Assembly (NCBI GenBank): GCA_046299435.1
Contig: JBKBIC010000002.1
Span: 1-64,000, forward strand
Direction: 5' to 3'
Length of the DNA: 64,000 nucleotides
Origin: M3007 sp046299435
Lineage (GTDB): Bacteria; Bacteroidota; Bacteroidia; Chitinophagales; Saprospiraceae
Part shown: piece after piece, positions 25,516-34,594 of the stretch
Numbering within the stretch: position 1 is the stretch's first letter
How the letters are laid out: every line of letters starts with the position of its first letter
Program-made: the position numbers and the translations under genes
The notes under the pieces: model-generated
The model's database searches: none
What the model was told of the DNA's origin: nothing
The model's input: the letters and a program-made list of their open reading frames with translations, nothing else

Positions 25516-27072
25516 ATGTCTCTCCTCGGCACCATCGTCCAAAAAGGTATCGGTTTGGGTAAAACGCCCGACCTGCCTCTGCGCCCGCCCGTAGCCGAGC
25601 AGGAGCAACAGCTGCGGCGTTTGCTCGAAAAAGCGCAGCGCACGGCCTTCGGGCGGCACCACGATTTCGGTGATATTTTGCGGTCGCCCGATGCGGCGCG
25701 AGCCTTTCGCCGCCACGTCCCGCTCACGGAGTACGACGCTTTTTACCAAAAATGGTGGCAACACAGCCGCCACGACCAGCCCGACGTGGCTTGGCCGGGC
25801 ATCGTGCCGTTTTACGCGCTCAGCAGCGGCACATCCGGCGCGGCCAGCAAGTACATCCCCGTGACGACGGACATGATTCAAGCCATGAAAAAAGGCTCGC
25901 GGCGGATGTTTTTCGACCTTTCCAAATACAACCTGCCGCCCAAACAACTCACCCGCCAGATGCTCATGGTGGGCAGTTGCACGGCTCCGAAGCCCGAAGG
26001 CCGCCATTTTACGGGCGATTTGAGTGGCATTATCGGTCAAAACCGCCCGGTCTGGCTCGAACGCTACTATCGCCCCGGTCGCCACATCACCGACCTGCCG
26101 CACTGGCACAGCCGCATCGAGGGCATCGCGCACGAGGCTCCGCGCTGGGACATCGGTTTCGCCGTCGGCAACCCGATGTGGGTACAGTTGATTTTCGAGC
26201 GCATTTTGGAAAAACACCGCCTGCGGCACATCCACCAAATCTGGCCGCATTTCAAAGTCTATGTGCATGGCGGCATCTTTTTTGAGCCGTACCGCCCGGC
26301 TTTCGAGCGGTTGCTCGGCGAGGAGGTCGCGTACATTGACAGCTACATGGCTTCCGAAGGCTTTTTCGCCTACCAAAACCGCCCGGACTCCCGCGACCTG
26401 CACCTGCTGACCGATTGCGGGATTTTTTACGAATTCGTGCCGTTCACGCCCGACAATTTCGACGACGAGGGCAACCTGAAAAACACCGCCAGAGCACTGA
26501 CAATCAAAGACATACGCGCTGGTGAAACCTACGCCATCGTGCTCAGCACTTGCGCCGGGGCGTGGCGGTATTTGCTCGGCGACACCCTCGCGTTCACCGA
26601 CGTGCCGCGCATGGAATTCCGGCTGAACGGCCGCACCAAGCAGTTCCTGTCCGTCTGCGGCGAGCATCTGTCGGTGGATAATTTGAACGAGGCCGTGCGC
26701 CGCAGCGATTTGAAGCTTCGGGCCGGGGTGCGCGAGTTCGCGGTGGCCGGCCTGCGCGAAGGCTCCGGTTGGGCGCATCAATGGTGGGTGAGCGTTGACA
26801 ATCAATCACTTGCGCCCGATGTGTTCATCCGCGTCGTGGACGAAGAACTGAAAAAACTGAACGATGACTATGCCTGCGAACGCCGCTATGCCCTGCACGA
26901 TGTGCGGGCAGAACTGGTGCCAAATAGCGCGTTTCACGAATGGCTGCACCGCAAAGGCAAGTTCAACGGCCAAGCCAAAATCCCGCGCGTACTGAAAGGC
27001 GCGACGCTGGCCGATTGGCAGTCGTTTGTCGCCAGCTGCCGAGACAGCCGGGGCGGGCAATTCGCTGCCTGA
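25516..27072 (+). CDS. GH3 auxin-responsive promoter family protein (acyl-adenylating enzyme)
   Basis: 518 aa. It belongs to the ANL-like GH3 family, which adenylates carboxylic acids and joins them to amino acids in plants; bacterial substrates are unknown. Motifs are FYALSSGTSGAASKYIP (ATP-binding phosphate loop), MASEGFFAYQ (second adenylate motif) and YLLGDTLAFTD with RTKQFLSVCGEHLS (hinge region). It is full length and cytosolic, convergent with the SLC13 permease gene 40 nt away. Confidence 0.9.
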   Translation: MSLLGTIVQKGIGLGKTPDLPLRPPVAEQEQQLRRLLEKAQRTAFGRHHDFGDILRSPDAARAFRRHVPLTEYDAFYQKWWQHSRHDQPDVAWPGIVPFYALSSGTSGAASKYIPVTTDMIQAMKKGSRRMFFDLSKYNLPPKQLTRQMLMVGSCTAPKPEGRHFTGDLSGIIGQNRPVWLERYYRPGRHITDLPHWHSRIEGIAHEAPRWDIGFAVGNPMWVQLIFERILEKHRLRHIHQIWPHFKVYVHGGIFFEPYRPAFERLLGEEVAYIDSYMASEGFFAYQNRPDSRDLHLLTDCGIFYEFVPFTPDNFDDEGNLKNTARALTIKDIRAGETYAIVLSTCAGAWRYLLGDTLAFTDVPRMEFRLNGRTKQFLSVCGEHLSVDNLNEAVRRSDLKLRAGVREFAVAGLREGSGWAHQWWVSVDNQSLAPDVFIRVVDEELKKLNDDYACERRYALHDVRAELVPNSAFHEWLHRKGKFNGQAKIPRVLKGATLADWQSFVASCRDSRGGQFAA

Positions 27073-27112
27073 AATTTCACAGCAGCCCAGCGCGGCGGGT
27101 ACCGCCCGACGC

Positions 27113-28906
27113 TTAAAATGGGTACAAAATGGGAATCAGGATGGAGGCGACAACCCAGAGCAAGATGTTCAGCCAGCCGCCGACGCGCATGAAATCAAGG
27201 AACTTGTACTGCCCCGCCGAATAGACCATCGAGTTGGTCTGGTAGCCGACAGGCGTGGCAAAACTGGCCGATGCGCCGAACATGATGGCCATCAGAAACG
27301 GCATCGGGCTTACGCCCAATTTCGTGGCGATGGCCACGGCAATCGGAGTGAGCAGGGCTGCGGCGGCATTGTTCGACATGATTTCCGTCAAGACCATCGT
27401 GACAAAATACAGCCCGGACACGACGGCCACCGGGCCGAGGCCGTGCAACTTGGACACCAGCGCATCGGCGATGGTCTGGTCGAGGCCACAGTTTTTCATA
27501 GCCGTGCCGAGGCAGAGCGTGCCGGCAAGCAGGAAAACCACATCCCAGCTGATGGATTCGTACACATCGCGCATGGTCATGCAGCGTGTGAGCACGAGCG
27601 TGGCCACGCCCACGAGCGCGGCCACCAACATCGGTACCACGTTGAACGATGCGGCGGCAATCACACCACCGATGATGAGCATCACGAGCGCGAACTTCCG
27701 AAGGTCGAACTCTACCACCGTATCCTCCGAAAGCAGCACGAAAGGCGACTCCTGCTCCTGCTCCATTTGCTTTAACTCCTTGACAAAGTGCGATTTAACC
27801 TCCGCCAAGATGATGTCGCCGGCCTTCAGTTTGGTGTCGTAAAAACCTTCGTGGATGATTTCGTCGCGGTGGCGCAAGGCGAGCGGCACGGCACGGTAGG
27901 CATGGCGAAAGTCCAGCTCGCGGATGGTTTGCCCCTCGAAGTGCGAGTTGGCCGTCAGCACCATCTCGACCAGCGTGGAGCGGCGGCCTTTGAGGTCGTC
28001 GTCGCCGATTCGGACGGGGGCTTTGACGAGGACGCGGGTGCGGTCTTTCAGTTTTTTGATTTTTTCCACGTCGCAACGCACTTTCAAAACGTCGCCGGCG
28101 GCCAACACAAAGTCTCCCGGCGGCAGCGTGAACCGCGCCTCGCCCCGTCGCACTTCCAAAATATCGAGGTCGAGGTCGTTGACGAAAGCCGATTCGAGGA
28201 TTTTTTTGCCCACCGAGGGGGCTTCGGGCAGCAATTCCAGCTCGGTGAGGTAGTCGCGCATCCCGAATTTTTTCTGCAAATCCGCCTCGTTTTTCCGGTC
28301 GGGCAAAAGCCGGATGCCCACGAAAGCCATGTAAACCAACCCGACGAGGCAGTAAATCACGCCCAGCGGCGAGGGGTCGAACATGTGGATTTCAGGCCCG
28401 CCGGATTTTTGGGAAAGCCCGCTGACGACGAGGTTGGTCGAGGTGCCGATGAGCGTCACCGTGCCGCCTAAGATGGTAGCGAACGAAAGCGGCATCAGGA
28501 TTTTCGAGGGCGTGCGACCTGCCGAGCGGGCAATTTGGATGCAAATCGGGATGAGCAGCGCGACGATGGGCGTGTTGTTCAAAAAGCCTGAAAACGAGGC
28601 GATTACGACCATCAAGCCCAGCAAACCGAGGTTGAAATTCGTCCGAAAAAGCCCGGAGAGGCGGTTGCTCAAGTTTTGGAGCGCACCGGTCTTGAACAGG
28701 GCCGCACTAAGGGCGAACATGAACATGACCGTCAAAGTGGCATCGTGCGCGAAGCCTTCCACACCTTGCTGCGGCGTGACCACACCCGTCAAAATCAGCA
28801 CGACCATGATGAGGAGGGCCACCATGTCAACGGACAAAGCCTCGGTCAAAAACAGGATGAGCGCGCCGATGACTACGCCGAGGGTGATAAGTGCGGGTGT
28901 GGTCAT
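27113..28906 (-). CDS. SLC13-family permease with two RCK-C domains
   Basis: 597 aa. About eleven hydrophobic helices are split by a soluble middle (residues about 205-400) carrying two TrkA-C/RCK-C-like regions (FTLPPGDFVLAAGDVLKVRC and KLKAGDIILAEV). Transport-domain motifs include GFLNNTPIVALLIP and LTEIMSNNAAAALLTPIA, each with the Asn-Thr/Asn-Asn signature of the DASS/ArsB superfamily. It probably moves dicarboxylates, sulfate or other anions with sodium or protons; the substrate cannot be read from sequence. It has its own promoter box at 28967-28974 and is followed by the convergent GH3 gene. Confidence 0.9.
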   Translation of the reverse strand: MTTPALITLGVVIGALILFLTEALSVDMVALLIMVVLILTGVVTPQQGVEGFAHDATLTVMFMFALSAALFKTGALQNLSNRLSGLFRTNFNLGLLGLMVVIASFSGFLNNTPIVALLIPICIQIARSAGRTPSKILMPLSFATILGGTVTLIGTSTNLVVSGLSQKSGGPEIHMFDPSPLGVIYCLVGLVYMAFVGIRLLPDRKNEADLQKKFGMRDYLTELELLPEAPSVGKKILESAFVNDLDLDILEVRRGEARFTLPPGDFVLAAGDVLKVRCDVEKIKKLKDRTRVLVKAPVRIGDDDLKGRRSTLVEMVLTANSHFEGQTIRELDFRHAYRAVPLALRHRDEIIHEGFYDTKLKAGDIILAEVKSHFVKELKQMEQEQESPFVLLSEDTVVEFDLRKFALVMLIIGGVIAAASFNVVPMLVAALVGVATLVLTRCMTMRDVYESISWDVVFLLAGTLCLGTAMKNCGLDQTIADALVSKLHGLGPVAVVSGLYFVTMVLTEIMSNNAAAALLTPIAVAIATKLGVSPMPFLMAIMFGASASFATPVGYQTNSMVYSAGQYKFLDFMRVGGWLNILLWVVASILIPILYPF

Positions 28907-28966
28907 GTTGTTTGAAAAAGGCAGGGAGTTGAGTCAATCGTTTTCGTCGTGCCCGAAAAAGGCGGG

Positions 28967-28974
28967 CAAAAATA
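28967..28974 (-). promoter_or_regulatory. -7 promoter box of the SLC13 permease gene
   Basis: Minus strand reads TATTTTTG followed by CC, 60 nt before ATG 28906. Confidence 0.55.
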
Positions 28975-29019
28975 GAGACCGAGGCCAGCAATCCATGAAA
29001 TTCTATCAATATAATAGAA

Positions 29020-29934
29020 TCAGGTTTTCCACTTCAATCGCGGGTGGTAAAGGTAAATCGTCTCTTTGAGGTACTCCGTGTCGAGGTGGGTGTAGATTTC
29101 GGTCGTGGTGATGCTCTCGTGGCCGAGCATGTCTTGGATGGCCTTGAGGTCTGCGCCGCCCTCGACGAGGTGCGTGGCAAAGGAGTGCCGGAAGGTGTGC
29201 GGGCTGATGTTTTTGGTGATGCCAGCGCGGGCCGCGATGTCTTTGACGACCAAAAACACCATGATACGGGTCAGTTTTTGGCCACGCCGATTGAGGAACA
29301 CAAAGTTTTCGTGGCCTTTTTGGATGTTTTTCTGGTGGTTTCGGACGTGTTCGAGATACAGGCCGATGTGTTTCATCGCGTCCTCGCCAATGGGGATGAT
29401 GCGCTCTTTGTCGCCCTTGCCGATGACTTTGACGAAGCCCACATCAAAAAACAGGTTTGTCAGCCGCAAATCCACCAGCTCGCTGACCCGCATCCCGCAG
29501 GCGTACAAGGTTTCGAGCATGGCCCGGTTGCGCACGCCATGGTCGGTGCTCAAATCCACAGCCCGCATCATTTCTTGGATTTCAAACACGGTCAGCACCT
29601 CCGGGATTTTGCGTTTCATGCGTGGGCTTTCGAGCAGCTCGGTCGGGTCGTCGTCAATCAAATCTTCGAGCAACAGGAAGCGGTAAAACGCCCGCACGCC
29701 CGCCACCATGCGCGCCTGCGAGGTTTCGGCCAACCCTAACTCATTGACCCACAGGATGAAACGCTCCATGTCGTCGGGCGTGGCCTTCAGCGGCGGGATG
29801 TCCAAGCCCTCGATTTCGAGGTAGCGGACAAACTTGCCGATGTCGTTCAGGTACGCCTCGATGGTGTTCTGGCTGAACGAGCGTTCGAGCAACAGGTAGG
29901 TCTTGAAATGTTGGATTGCGGCAGGCCAGTTCAA
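29020..29934 (-). CDS. xerD: Site-specific tyrosine recombinase XerD
   Basis: 304 aa. With XerC it resolves chromosome dimers at dif. The SAM-like core-binding domain (residues 1-90, LLLERSFSQNTIEAYLND) precedes the catalytic domain with Arg in ACGMRVSEL, Lys in IGKGDKER, HTFRHSFATH, and His/Tyr in LGHESITTTEIYTHLD. Start choice: no in-frame ATG exists upstream before a stop, and the family N-terminus aligns at TTG 29934, so a TTG start is likely. The codons just before it are made of an intergenic word that also occurs inside uvrA. XerC/XerD paralogues are hard to separate, so the symbol is probable rather than certain. Confidence 0.9.
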   Translation of the reverse strand: MNWPAAIQHFKTYLLLERSFSQNTIEAYLNDIGKFVRYLEIEGLDIPPLKATPDDMERFILWVNELGLAETSQARMVAGVRAFYRFLLLEDLIDDDPTELLESPRMKRKIPEVLTVFEIQEMMRAVDLSTDHGVRNRAMLETLYACGMRVSELVDLRLTNLFFDVGFVKVIGKGDKERIIPIGEDAMKHIGLYLEHVRNHQKNIQKGHENFVFLNRRGQKLTRIMVFLVVKDIAARAGITKNISPHTFRHSFATHLVEGGADLKAIQDMLGHESITTTEIYTHLDTEYLKETIYLYHPRLKWKT

Positions 29935-29937
29935 AAA

Positions 29938-29972
29938 TTGGTGATTTGTTGATTCGGTGATTTGTTGATCCG
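29938..29972. repeat. Intergenic word GGTGATTTGTTGATTC, tandem copy
   Basis: Two near-identical 16-nt units lie just before the xerD start. They share a 19-nt exact word with 34309-34343 inside the uvrA frame. A related, more diverged copy (reverse strand) lies at about 50737-50773 before mtaB. Confidence 0.6.
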
Positions 29973-30021
29973 GGCAGGAACGATGCGTATCAATAGCAAC
30001 TCAAAACTCGGCACCCAAAAC

Positions 30022-30300
30022 TCAAAACTCGGAGGCTGTCGCCGTACCGTCGGCCAAGCGCAGGCGCACGTTCACGCCGGGGCGGCTGCCGGGGTATTCG
30101 CGTAGGTGGAAAGTCAGTTCGCGGCTGTCGGGCGACCACTTGATTTGGCTCGCGTCAAAAGTACCGCCCGCTTCGTACAGCACCCGCCCGGTGGCCGCTT
30201 CGACCAGCTTGGGCGAGCAAATCCAATGCGACATCCGCACCTCGTTGCAGGAAAGGTTCAGGACGAATTGGCCGTCGGGCGAAGGGTATTGTTCGAGCAT
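30022..30300 (-). CDS. Small protein of unknown function downstream of fni
   Basis: 92 aa from ATG 30300. The sequence alternates short beta strands (SPDGQFVLNLSC, SPDSRELTFHLREYPG) like one or two blades of a WD40/PD40-type propeller, but it is too short for a full propeller. No signal peptide. It starts 19 nt after the fni stop and is probably co-transcribed. The following spacer contains the direct repeat AACTCAAAACTCGG. Confidence 0.6.
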   Translation of the reverse strand: MLEQYPSPDGQFVLNLSCNEVRMSHWICSPKLVEAATGRVLYEAGGTFDASQIKWSPDSRELTFHLREYPGSRPGVNVRLRLADGTATASEF

Positions 30301-30319
30301 GGTTTGGTATATTGGTTGT

Positions 30320-31363
30320 TCATCGCACCCGCAAAAATGCGAACGCCAGTTCCAGCCCGCGCACTTGGGCGGCCACGAATTGTTGCAAATCCTCGTAGTC
30401 GCCCTGCGCGTGTTTCAGGAAGCCCGATGCTTGGCCGTACACCGTCGGCAGCGGCGATTTTTGGAGCAGGAAATAGCCGTCCAGAAAATCGCGCACCCCC
30501 CCGGAGGCGATGAGATTTTTGACCAAACACTGCTCGCCCAACTCGGCCACAAGGCTCGGCAGCCAGCCCATCATCTCCGCAGCCGTATGCCCGACGGCGG
30601 CCACTTTTTCAAAAACCTCCTGTCGGCGCGGGTCGCTGCGGAGCAGTTCGAGCCGCGCAAAATTGGTGCCGCCGGCAGCGGCAAATTCGATGCCCGCGAG
30701 CGGCAACTGCAGCAGCACACGCAAACTTACGGGGCCAAAACCCTGCCCTACTTCTTTGACAATCAACGGGATATCCACAGCATCCAACAAGCGGCGCATG
30801 GTGTCGAGCGGCGGGTTTTGGAATTCGTCGCCTTCGGGTTGCATGGCCTCTTGCAGCGGATTGACGTGGACAATGAGGCCATCGGCCCGCAATTTTTCCA
30901 CGAGCGCGGAAATGCGCCACAACTCGTTTTTTTCCAACAAACGCTCCACTTGCGCCACACCGAGGTTGGCAAAAAGCGGCTCCGCGCCAAGCAAATCGCG
31001 CACATCAAAATCGGCCAGATGCTCGTCCGAGAACAGCAGTTGGCGGCACGAACCCAGCCCCATGCCCATGCCGAACTCGGCACAGGCCCGCGCCAAATTG
31101 CGGTTGATGACCCGCGCCAATTCCGTGCCGCCGGTCATGCTGCTCACCCAAAGCGGGGTGCGGAGGCTTTTCCCAGCGAACGGCGTGGGCGGCAGGCTGC
31201 CCGGCTTGGGGTGCGCGGCCAACATGGGTTCGTAGAAAAAACGCCCGTCCAGCGAGTCCGCCGCCACGCGGCTGCGGAACGCCAGTTCGATGTGGTCTTT
31301 TTTCCGGGAGACGGCGGTCGGGTCGTCGGCGTTGGCTTGGATGGTCTGGTACTCGTTTGTCAT
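30320..31363 (-). CDS. fni: Isopentenyl-diphosphate delta-isomerase, type 2
   Basis: 347 aa. It is an FMN- and NADPH-dependent enzyme interconverting IPP and DMAPP in isoprenoid synthesis. Diagnostic segments are the N-terminal SRKKDHIELAFRSRV, FMN-binding LRTPLWVSSMTGGT, GMGLGSCRQLL, NLGVAQ, HVNPLQEAMQPEGD and IVKEVGQGFG. It is slightly divergent but complete. It has its own promoter box at 31386-31393 and leads a two-gene unit with the 92-aa gene. Confidence 0.92.
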   Translation of the reverse strand: MTNEYQTIQANADDPTAVSRKKDHIELAFRSRVAADSLDGRFFYEPMLAAHPKPGSLPPTPFAGKSLRTPLWVSSMTGGTELARVINRNLARACAEFGMGMGLGSCRQLLFSDEHLADFDVRDLLGAEPLFANLGVAQVERLLEKNELWRISALVEKLRADGLIVHVNPLQEAMQPEGDEFQNPPLDTMRRLLDAVDIPLIVKEVGQGFGPVSLRVLLQLPLAGIEFAAAGGTNFARLELLRSDPRRQEVFEKVAAVGHTAAEMMGWLPSLVAELGEQCLVKNLIASGGVRDFLDGYFLLQKSPLPTVYGQASGFLKHAQGDYEDLQQFVAAQVRGLELAFAFLRVR

Positions 31364-31385
31364 GCAATTGATTGAAAAAGTGCGG

Positions 31386-31393
31386 CAAAAATA
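31386..31393 (-). promoter_or_regulatory. -7 promoter box of fni
   Basis: Minus strand reads TATTTTTG followed by CC, 22 nt before ATG 31363. Confidence 0.6.
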
Positions 31394-31483
31394 GCCTTTT
31401 GGCTGCCGGGCGATGGAACATTGGAAAGCAAGCTAAGGTTGCACCGATGCGGGGGCGGCCTTTTCGCCCTCTTTTTGCCTCCG

Positions 31484-34372
31484 TCACGCAGCCAGTTCCG
31501 CCCGCAAAAACCGCCCCGTCCAGCTCGCCTCTACTTTTGCCACGTCCTCTGGTGTACCGGTGCACACGATTTGCCCGCCGCGAGAGCCGCCCTCCGGGCC
31601 GATGTCAATGATGTGGTCGGCCATTTTCACCACGTCCAAGTTGTGCTCGATGACGATGACGGTGTTGCCTTTTTCCACGAGGCGGTTGAGCACGGAGAGC
31701 AGCTGGCGGATGTCCTCGAAATGCAGGCCGGTGGTCGGTTCGTCCAGTATATATATGGTGCGCCCGGTGTCTTTTTTCGAGAGTTCTTCGGCCAGTTTGA
31801 CGCGCTGCGCCTCGCCGCCGCTGAGCGTGGTGGCCTGCTGGCCGAGCGTGACGTAGCCGAGGCCCACGTCTTGCAGCGTCTTGATTTTGCGGAAAATGCT
31901 CGGCACAGGCTGGAAAAACTCCACCGCCTCGTCAATCGTCATGTCCAATATCTCACTGATACTCTTGCCTTTGTACAGCACTTCGAGCGTCTCGCGGTTG
32001 TATCGGCGGCCCATGCAGCGGTCGCAGGGCACGGCCACGTCGGGCAAAAAATTCATCTCGATGACTTTCATGCCGCCACCTTCGCAGACTTCGCAGCGAC
32101 CGCCCTTCACGTTGAACGAAAAGCGCCCGGCTTGATAGCCCCTGATTTTGGCCTCCGGCGTTTCGGCAAAAAGTTTTCGGATATCGCCAAAGACATTGGT
32201 ATAAGTCGCTGGATTTGAGCGCGGTGTGCGCCCGATGGGGCTTTGGTCAATCTCGATGACCTTGTCCAAATGCTCCAAACCCTCCACTTTTTCATACTTC
32301 AATGGCCGCTTCAGGCTGCTGTAAAAATGCTGTTGCAAAATGGGCCACAGCGTCTCGTTGATGAGCGAGGATTTGCCCGAACCGCTCACGCCAGTCACGC
32401 AGATGAATGTGCCGAGCGGCAATTTCAAGGTGACGTTTTTCAAGTTGTGACCCGTGCAGCCTGTCAAAACCAACTCCTTGCCGTTGCCCGGTCGGCGCGA
32501 TTTGGGCACTTCAAGTTTTGCTCGGCCTGCCAAGTAATCCGATGTAATCGTTTGATTTTTAATGAATTCCGACGGGATACCGATGTCCACGATTTGGCCG
32601 CCGTGCTTGCCCGCGCCGGGGCCGAGGTCAATGAGGTAGTCGCTTTCGAGCATGATGTCTTTGTCGTGCTCGACCACGAGGACGGTGTTGCCGATGTCGC
32701 GCAGGTTTTTCAAAGCCTCGATAAGTCGTTGATTATCACGCTGATGCAAGCCAATCGAAGGCTCATCCAAAATGTAGGTGATACCCGTGAGCTGCGAGCC
32801 GATTTGCGTGGCGAGTCGGATGCGCTGGCTTTCGCCGCCGCTGAGCGTCCGTGCCGGGCGGTCGAGCGCGAGGTAGTCAAGGCCGACTTGCAGCAAAAAT
32901 TTGAGGCGAAAACGGATTTCTTTCAGCACGTCTTTGGCGATAACACGCTGACGTTCAGTCATTTCGGGGTCAATGTTTTCCAGCGTTTGGCTGAGCGCGG
33001 TCAAGTCCATCTGGGCCAGTTCGGCGATGTTGAACCCGCCAATTTTGAACCACAGGCTTTCCTTTTTTAGGCGCGTCCCGGCACACTCCGGGCAGGTGGC
33101 AATGGTGATGAAATCTTCGGCCCATTGCCGGATTTTTTCACTCGAAGTGTCTGTGTACCAGCGCTTTAACATGTTCACTAAGCCTTCGGCAGCGAGGCTG
33201 TAATTCCACCATTCGTCCTCGCCCGCGCCCGCGCCAGAATCCACTTTGAACGTCTCGTCGCCGCCGTGCAAGATGACCTGCATGGCCTCTGCCGGGATAT
33301 CCTTGACGGGTGTCGAAAACGCAAAACCGTACTTTTTGGCAATAGCGCGCAGCTGGCGGAAGTTGAAGTTTTCGCGCACCTCGCCGAACGGCACGATGCC
33401 TACTTCGTTGATACTCTTTGTGTTATCTGGGATGACCCGCGCCATGTCAACCTCCGAAATTTCGCCCAAGCCCTTGCAGTGTGGGCACATCCCGTAGGGC
33501 GAGTTGAACGAAAACGTGTTCGGCGACGGCTCGTCGTAGCTGATGCCGCTGTCTTCGCACATGAGGTTGCGCGAAAAGTTTGCCAGCGCACCCTCTTCTA
33601 AATCAAGGATTTGCATCAACCCATCGCCCAGCCGCATGGCGATTTTCACGCCCTCGGCCAGCCGTTCGCCTCGGTCGTCGCCGACTTTGAGACGGTCAAC
33701 GACGATTTCGATGTCGTGGATTTTGTAGCGGTCGAGTTGCATCCCCGGCGTGATGTCGAGGATGTCGCCGTCCACCCGGATTTTAGTGTAGCCTTGCTTG
33801 CGGACTTGCTCGAACAGCTCGCGGTAATGGCCTTTGCGCGAACGGACGACCGGCGCGAGCAGTGCGATTTTGCGGCCCGAAAACCGCTCGGCGATGCTCG
33901 CCAAAATCTGCTCCTCGGTGTATTTCACCATCTTTTTCCCGGTGACGTAGGAGTGCGCCTCGCCTGCACGAGCGAACATAAGTCGCAGAAAATCATACAC
34001 TTCCGTCACCGTGCCGACGGTGGAGCGCGGGTTGCGGCCAGTGGTTTTTTGTTCAATGGAAATGACGGGCGAAAGGCCGTTGATTTGCTCCACATCGGGG
34101 CGTTCCATGTCTCCGATGAACTGCCGGGCGTAGCTCGAAAGCGTTTCCATGAACCGCCGCTGGCCTTCGGCATAAATCGTGTCGAACGCCAAACTGGACT
34201 TGCCGGAGCCGGACACACCCGTGACGACCACCAGCTGGTTGCGCGGGATGCGGACATCCACGTTTTTCAAATTGTGGACGCGGGCACCGACGACCTCGAT
34301 GAATTGCTGGTGATTTGGTGATTCGGTGATTTGTTGATTTGACGGGGCGACTTGTGTTTTTGCCTTTGCCAT
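31484..34372 (-). CDS. uvrA: Excinuclease ABC subunit A
   Basis: 962 aa. It is the damage-recognition ATPase of nucleotide excision repair. Two ABC modules have Walker A GVSGSGKSSLAFD and GVSGSGKSSLINE, signatures RTLSGGESQRIRLA and TTLSGGEAQRVKLA, and Walker B ITYILDEPSIGL and TIYILDEPTTGL. The second zinc finger is intact (CEVCEGGG...CDRCMGRR). The first finger keeps CPHC but its other pair is reduced to one Cys. Residues 1-23 are an extra N-terminal tail (MAKAKTQVAPSNQQITESPN) encoded by an intergenic-type repeated word; the family core begins near IEVVGARVHNLKNV. No other ATG is available in front of the core. It is divergent from pheS. Confidence 0.97.
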   Translation of the reverse strand: MAKAKTQVAPSNQQITESPNHQQFIEVVGARVHNLKNVDVRIPRNQLVVVTGVSGSGKSSLAFDTIYAEGQRRFMETLSSYARQFIGDMERPDVEQINGLSPVISIEQKTTGRNPRSTVGTVTEVYDFLRLMFARAGEAHSYVTGKKMVKYTEEQILASIAERFSGRKIALLAPVVRSRKGHYRELFEQVRKQGYTKIRVDGDILDITPGMQLDRYKIHDIEIVVDRLKVGDDRGERLAEGVKIAMRLGDGLMQILDLEEGALANFSRNLMCEDSGISYDEPSPNTFSFNSPYGMCPHCKGLGEISEVDMARVIPDNTKSINEVGIVPFGEVRENFNFRQLRAIAKKYGFAFSTPVKDIPAEAMQVILHGGDETFKVDSGAGAGEDEWWNYSLAAEGLVNMLKRWYTDTSSEKIRQWAEDFITIATCPECAGTRLKKESLWFKIGGFNIAELAQMDLTALSQTLENIDPEMTERQRVIAKDVLKEIRFRLKFLLQVGLDYLALDRPARTLSGGESQRIRLATQIGSQLTGITYILDEPSIGLHQRDNQRLIEALKNLRDIGNTVLVVEHDKDIMLESDYLIDLGPGAGKHGGQIVDIGIPSEFIKNQTITSDYLAGRAKLEVPKSRRPGNGKELVLTGCTGHNLKNVTLKLPLGTFICVTGVSGSGKSSLINETLWPILQQHFYSSLKRPLKYEKVEGLEHLDKVIEIDQSPIGRTPRSNPATYTNVFGDIRKLFAETPEAKIRGYQAGRFSFNVKGGRCEVCEGGGMKVIEMNFLPDVAVPCDRCMGRRYNRETLEVLYKGKSISEILDMTIDEAVEFFQPVPSIFRKIKTLQDVGLGYVTLGQQATTLSGGEAQRVKLAEELSKKDTGRTIYILDEPTTGLHFEDIRQLLSVLNRLVEKGNTVIVIEHNLDVVKMADHIIDIGPEGGSRGGQIVCTGTPEDVAKVEASWTGRFLRAELAA
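34309..34343. repeat. Copy of the GGTGATTTGTTGATTC word inside the uvrA reading frame
   Basis: Shares a 19-nt exact stretch with 29938-29972 before xerD. On the coding strand it supplies codons for roughly residues 11-22 of UvrA (SNQQITESPNHQ). Confidence 0.6.
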
Positions 34373-34403
34373 GTTCGGGAGAAATCATTTTTGGGAAAGC
34401 GGG

Positions 34404-34411
34404 CAAAGGTA
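34404..34411 (-). promoter_or_regulatory. -7 promoter box of uvrA
   Basis: Minus strand reads TACCTTTG followed by CC, 31 nt before ATG 34372. Its presence supports the ATG at 34372 as the true start. Confidence 0.6.
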
Positions 34412-34501
34412 GTTTTCCGATGTTTGAAAAAGAAGGGAAGTTAAAACAAAAGGTTTGGCAAGCGCGGGCGGTGCGGGCGGCTTTTTCCAAATGGAAACTG
34501 C

Positions 34502-34509
34502 TACTTTTG
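34502..34509 (+). promoter_or_regulatory. -7 promoter box of pheS
   Basis: TACTTTTG followed by CC, 85 nt before ATG 34595. Confidence 0.55.
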
Positions 34510-34594
34510 CCGCTCAACATGGCCGCCGACTTTGCCCAATTCGTCGGTTTTAACCACCTGACCGTTCACAACTCACAATTGACCGCTATCTGAA

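Noticed and set aside
29020..29934. Integrase of a mobile element
   Set aside because: The tyrosine recombinase has the size and full motif set of the chromosomal XerC/D type. There are no attachment-site repeats, cargo genes or composition shift around it.
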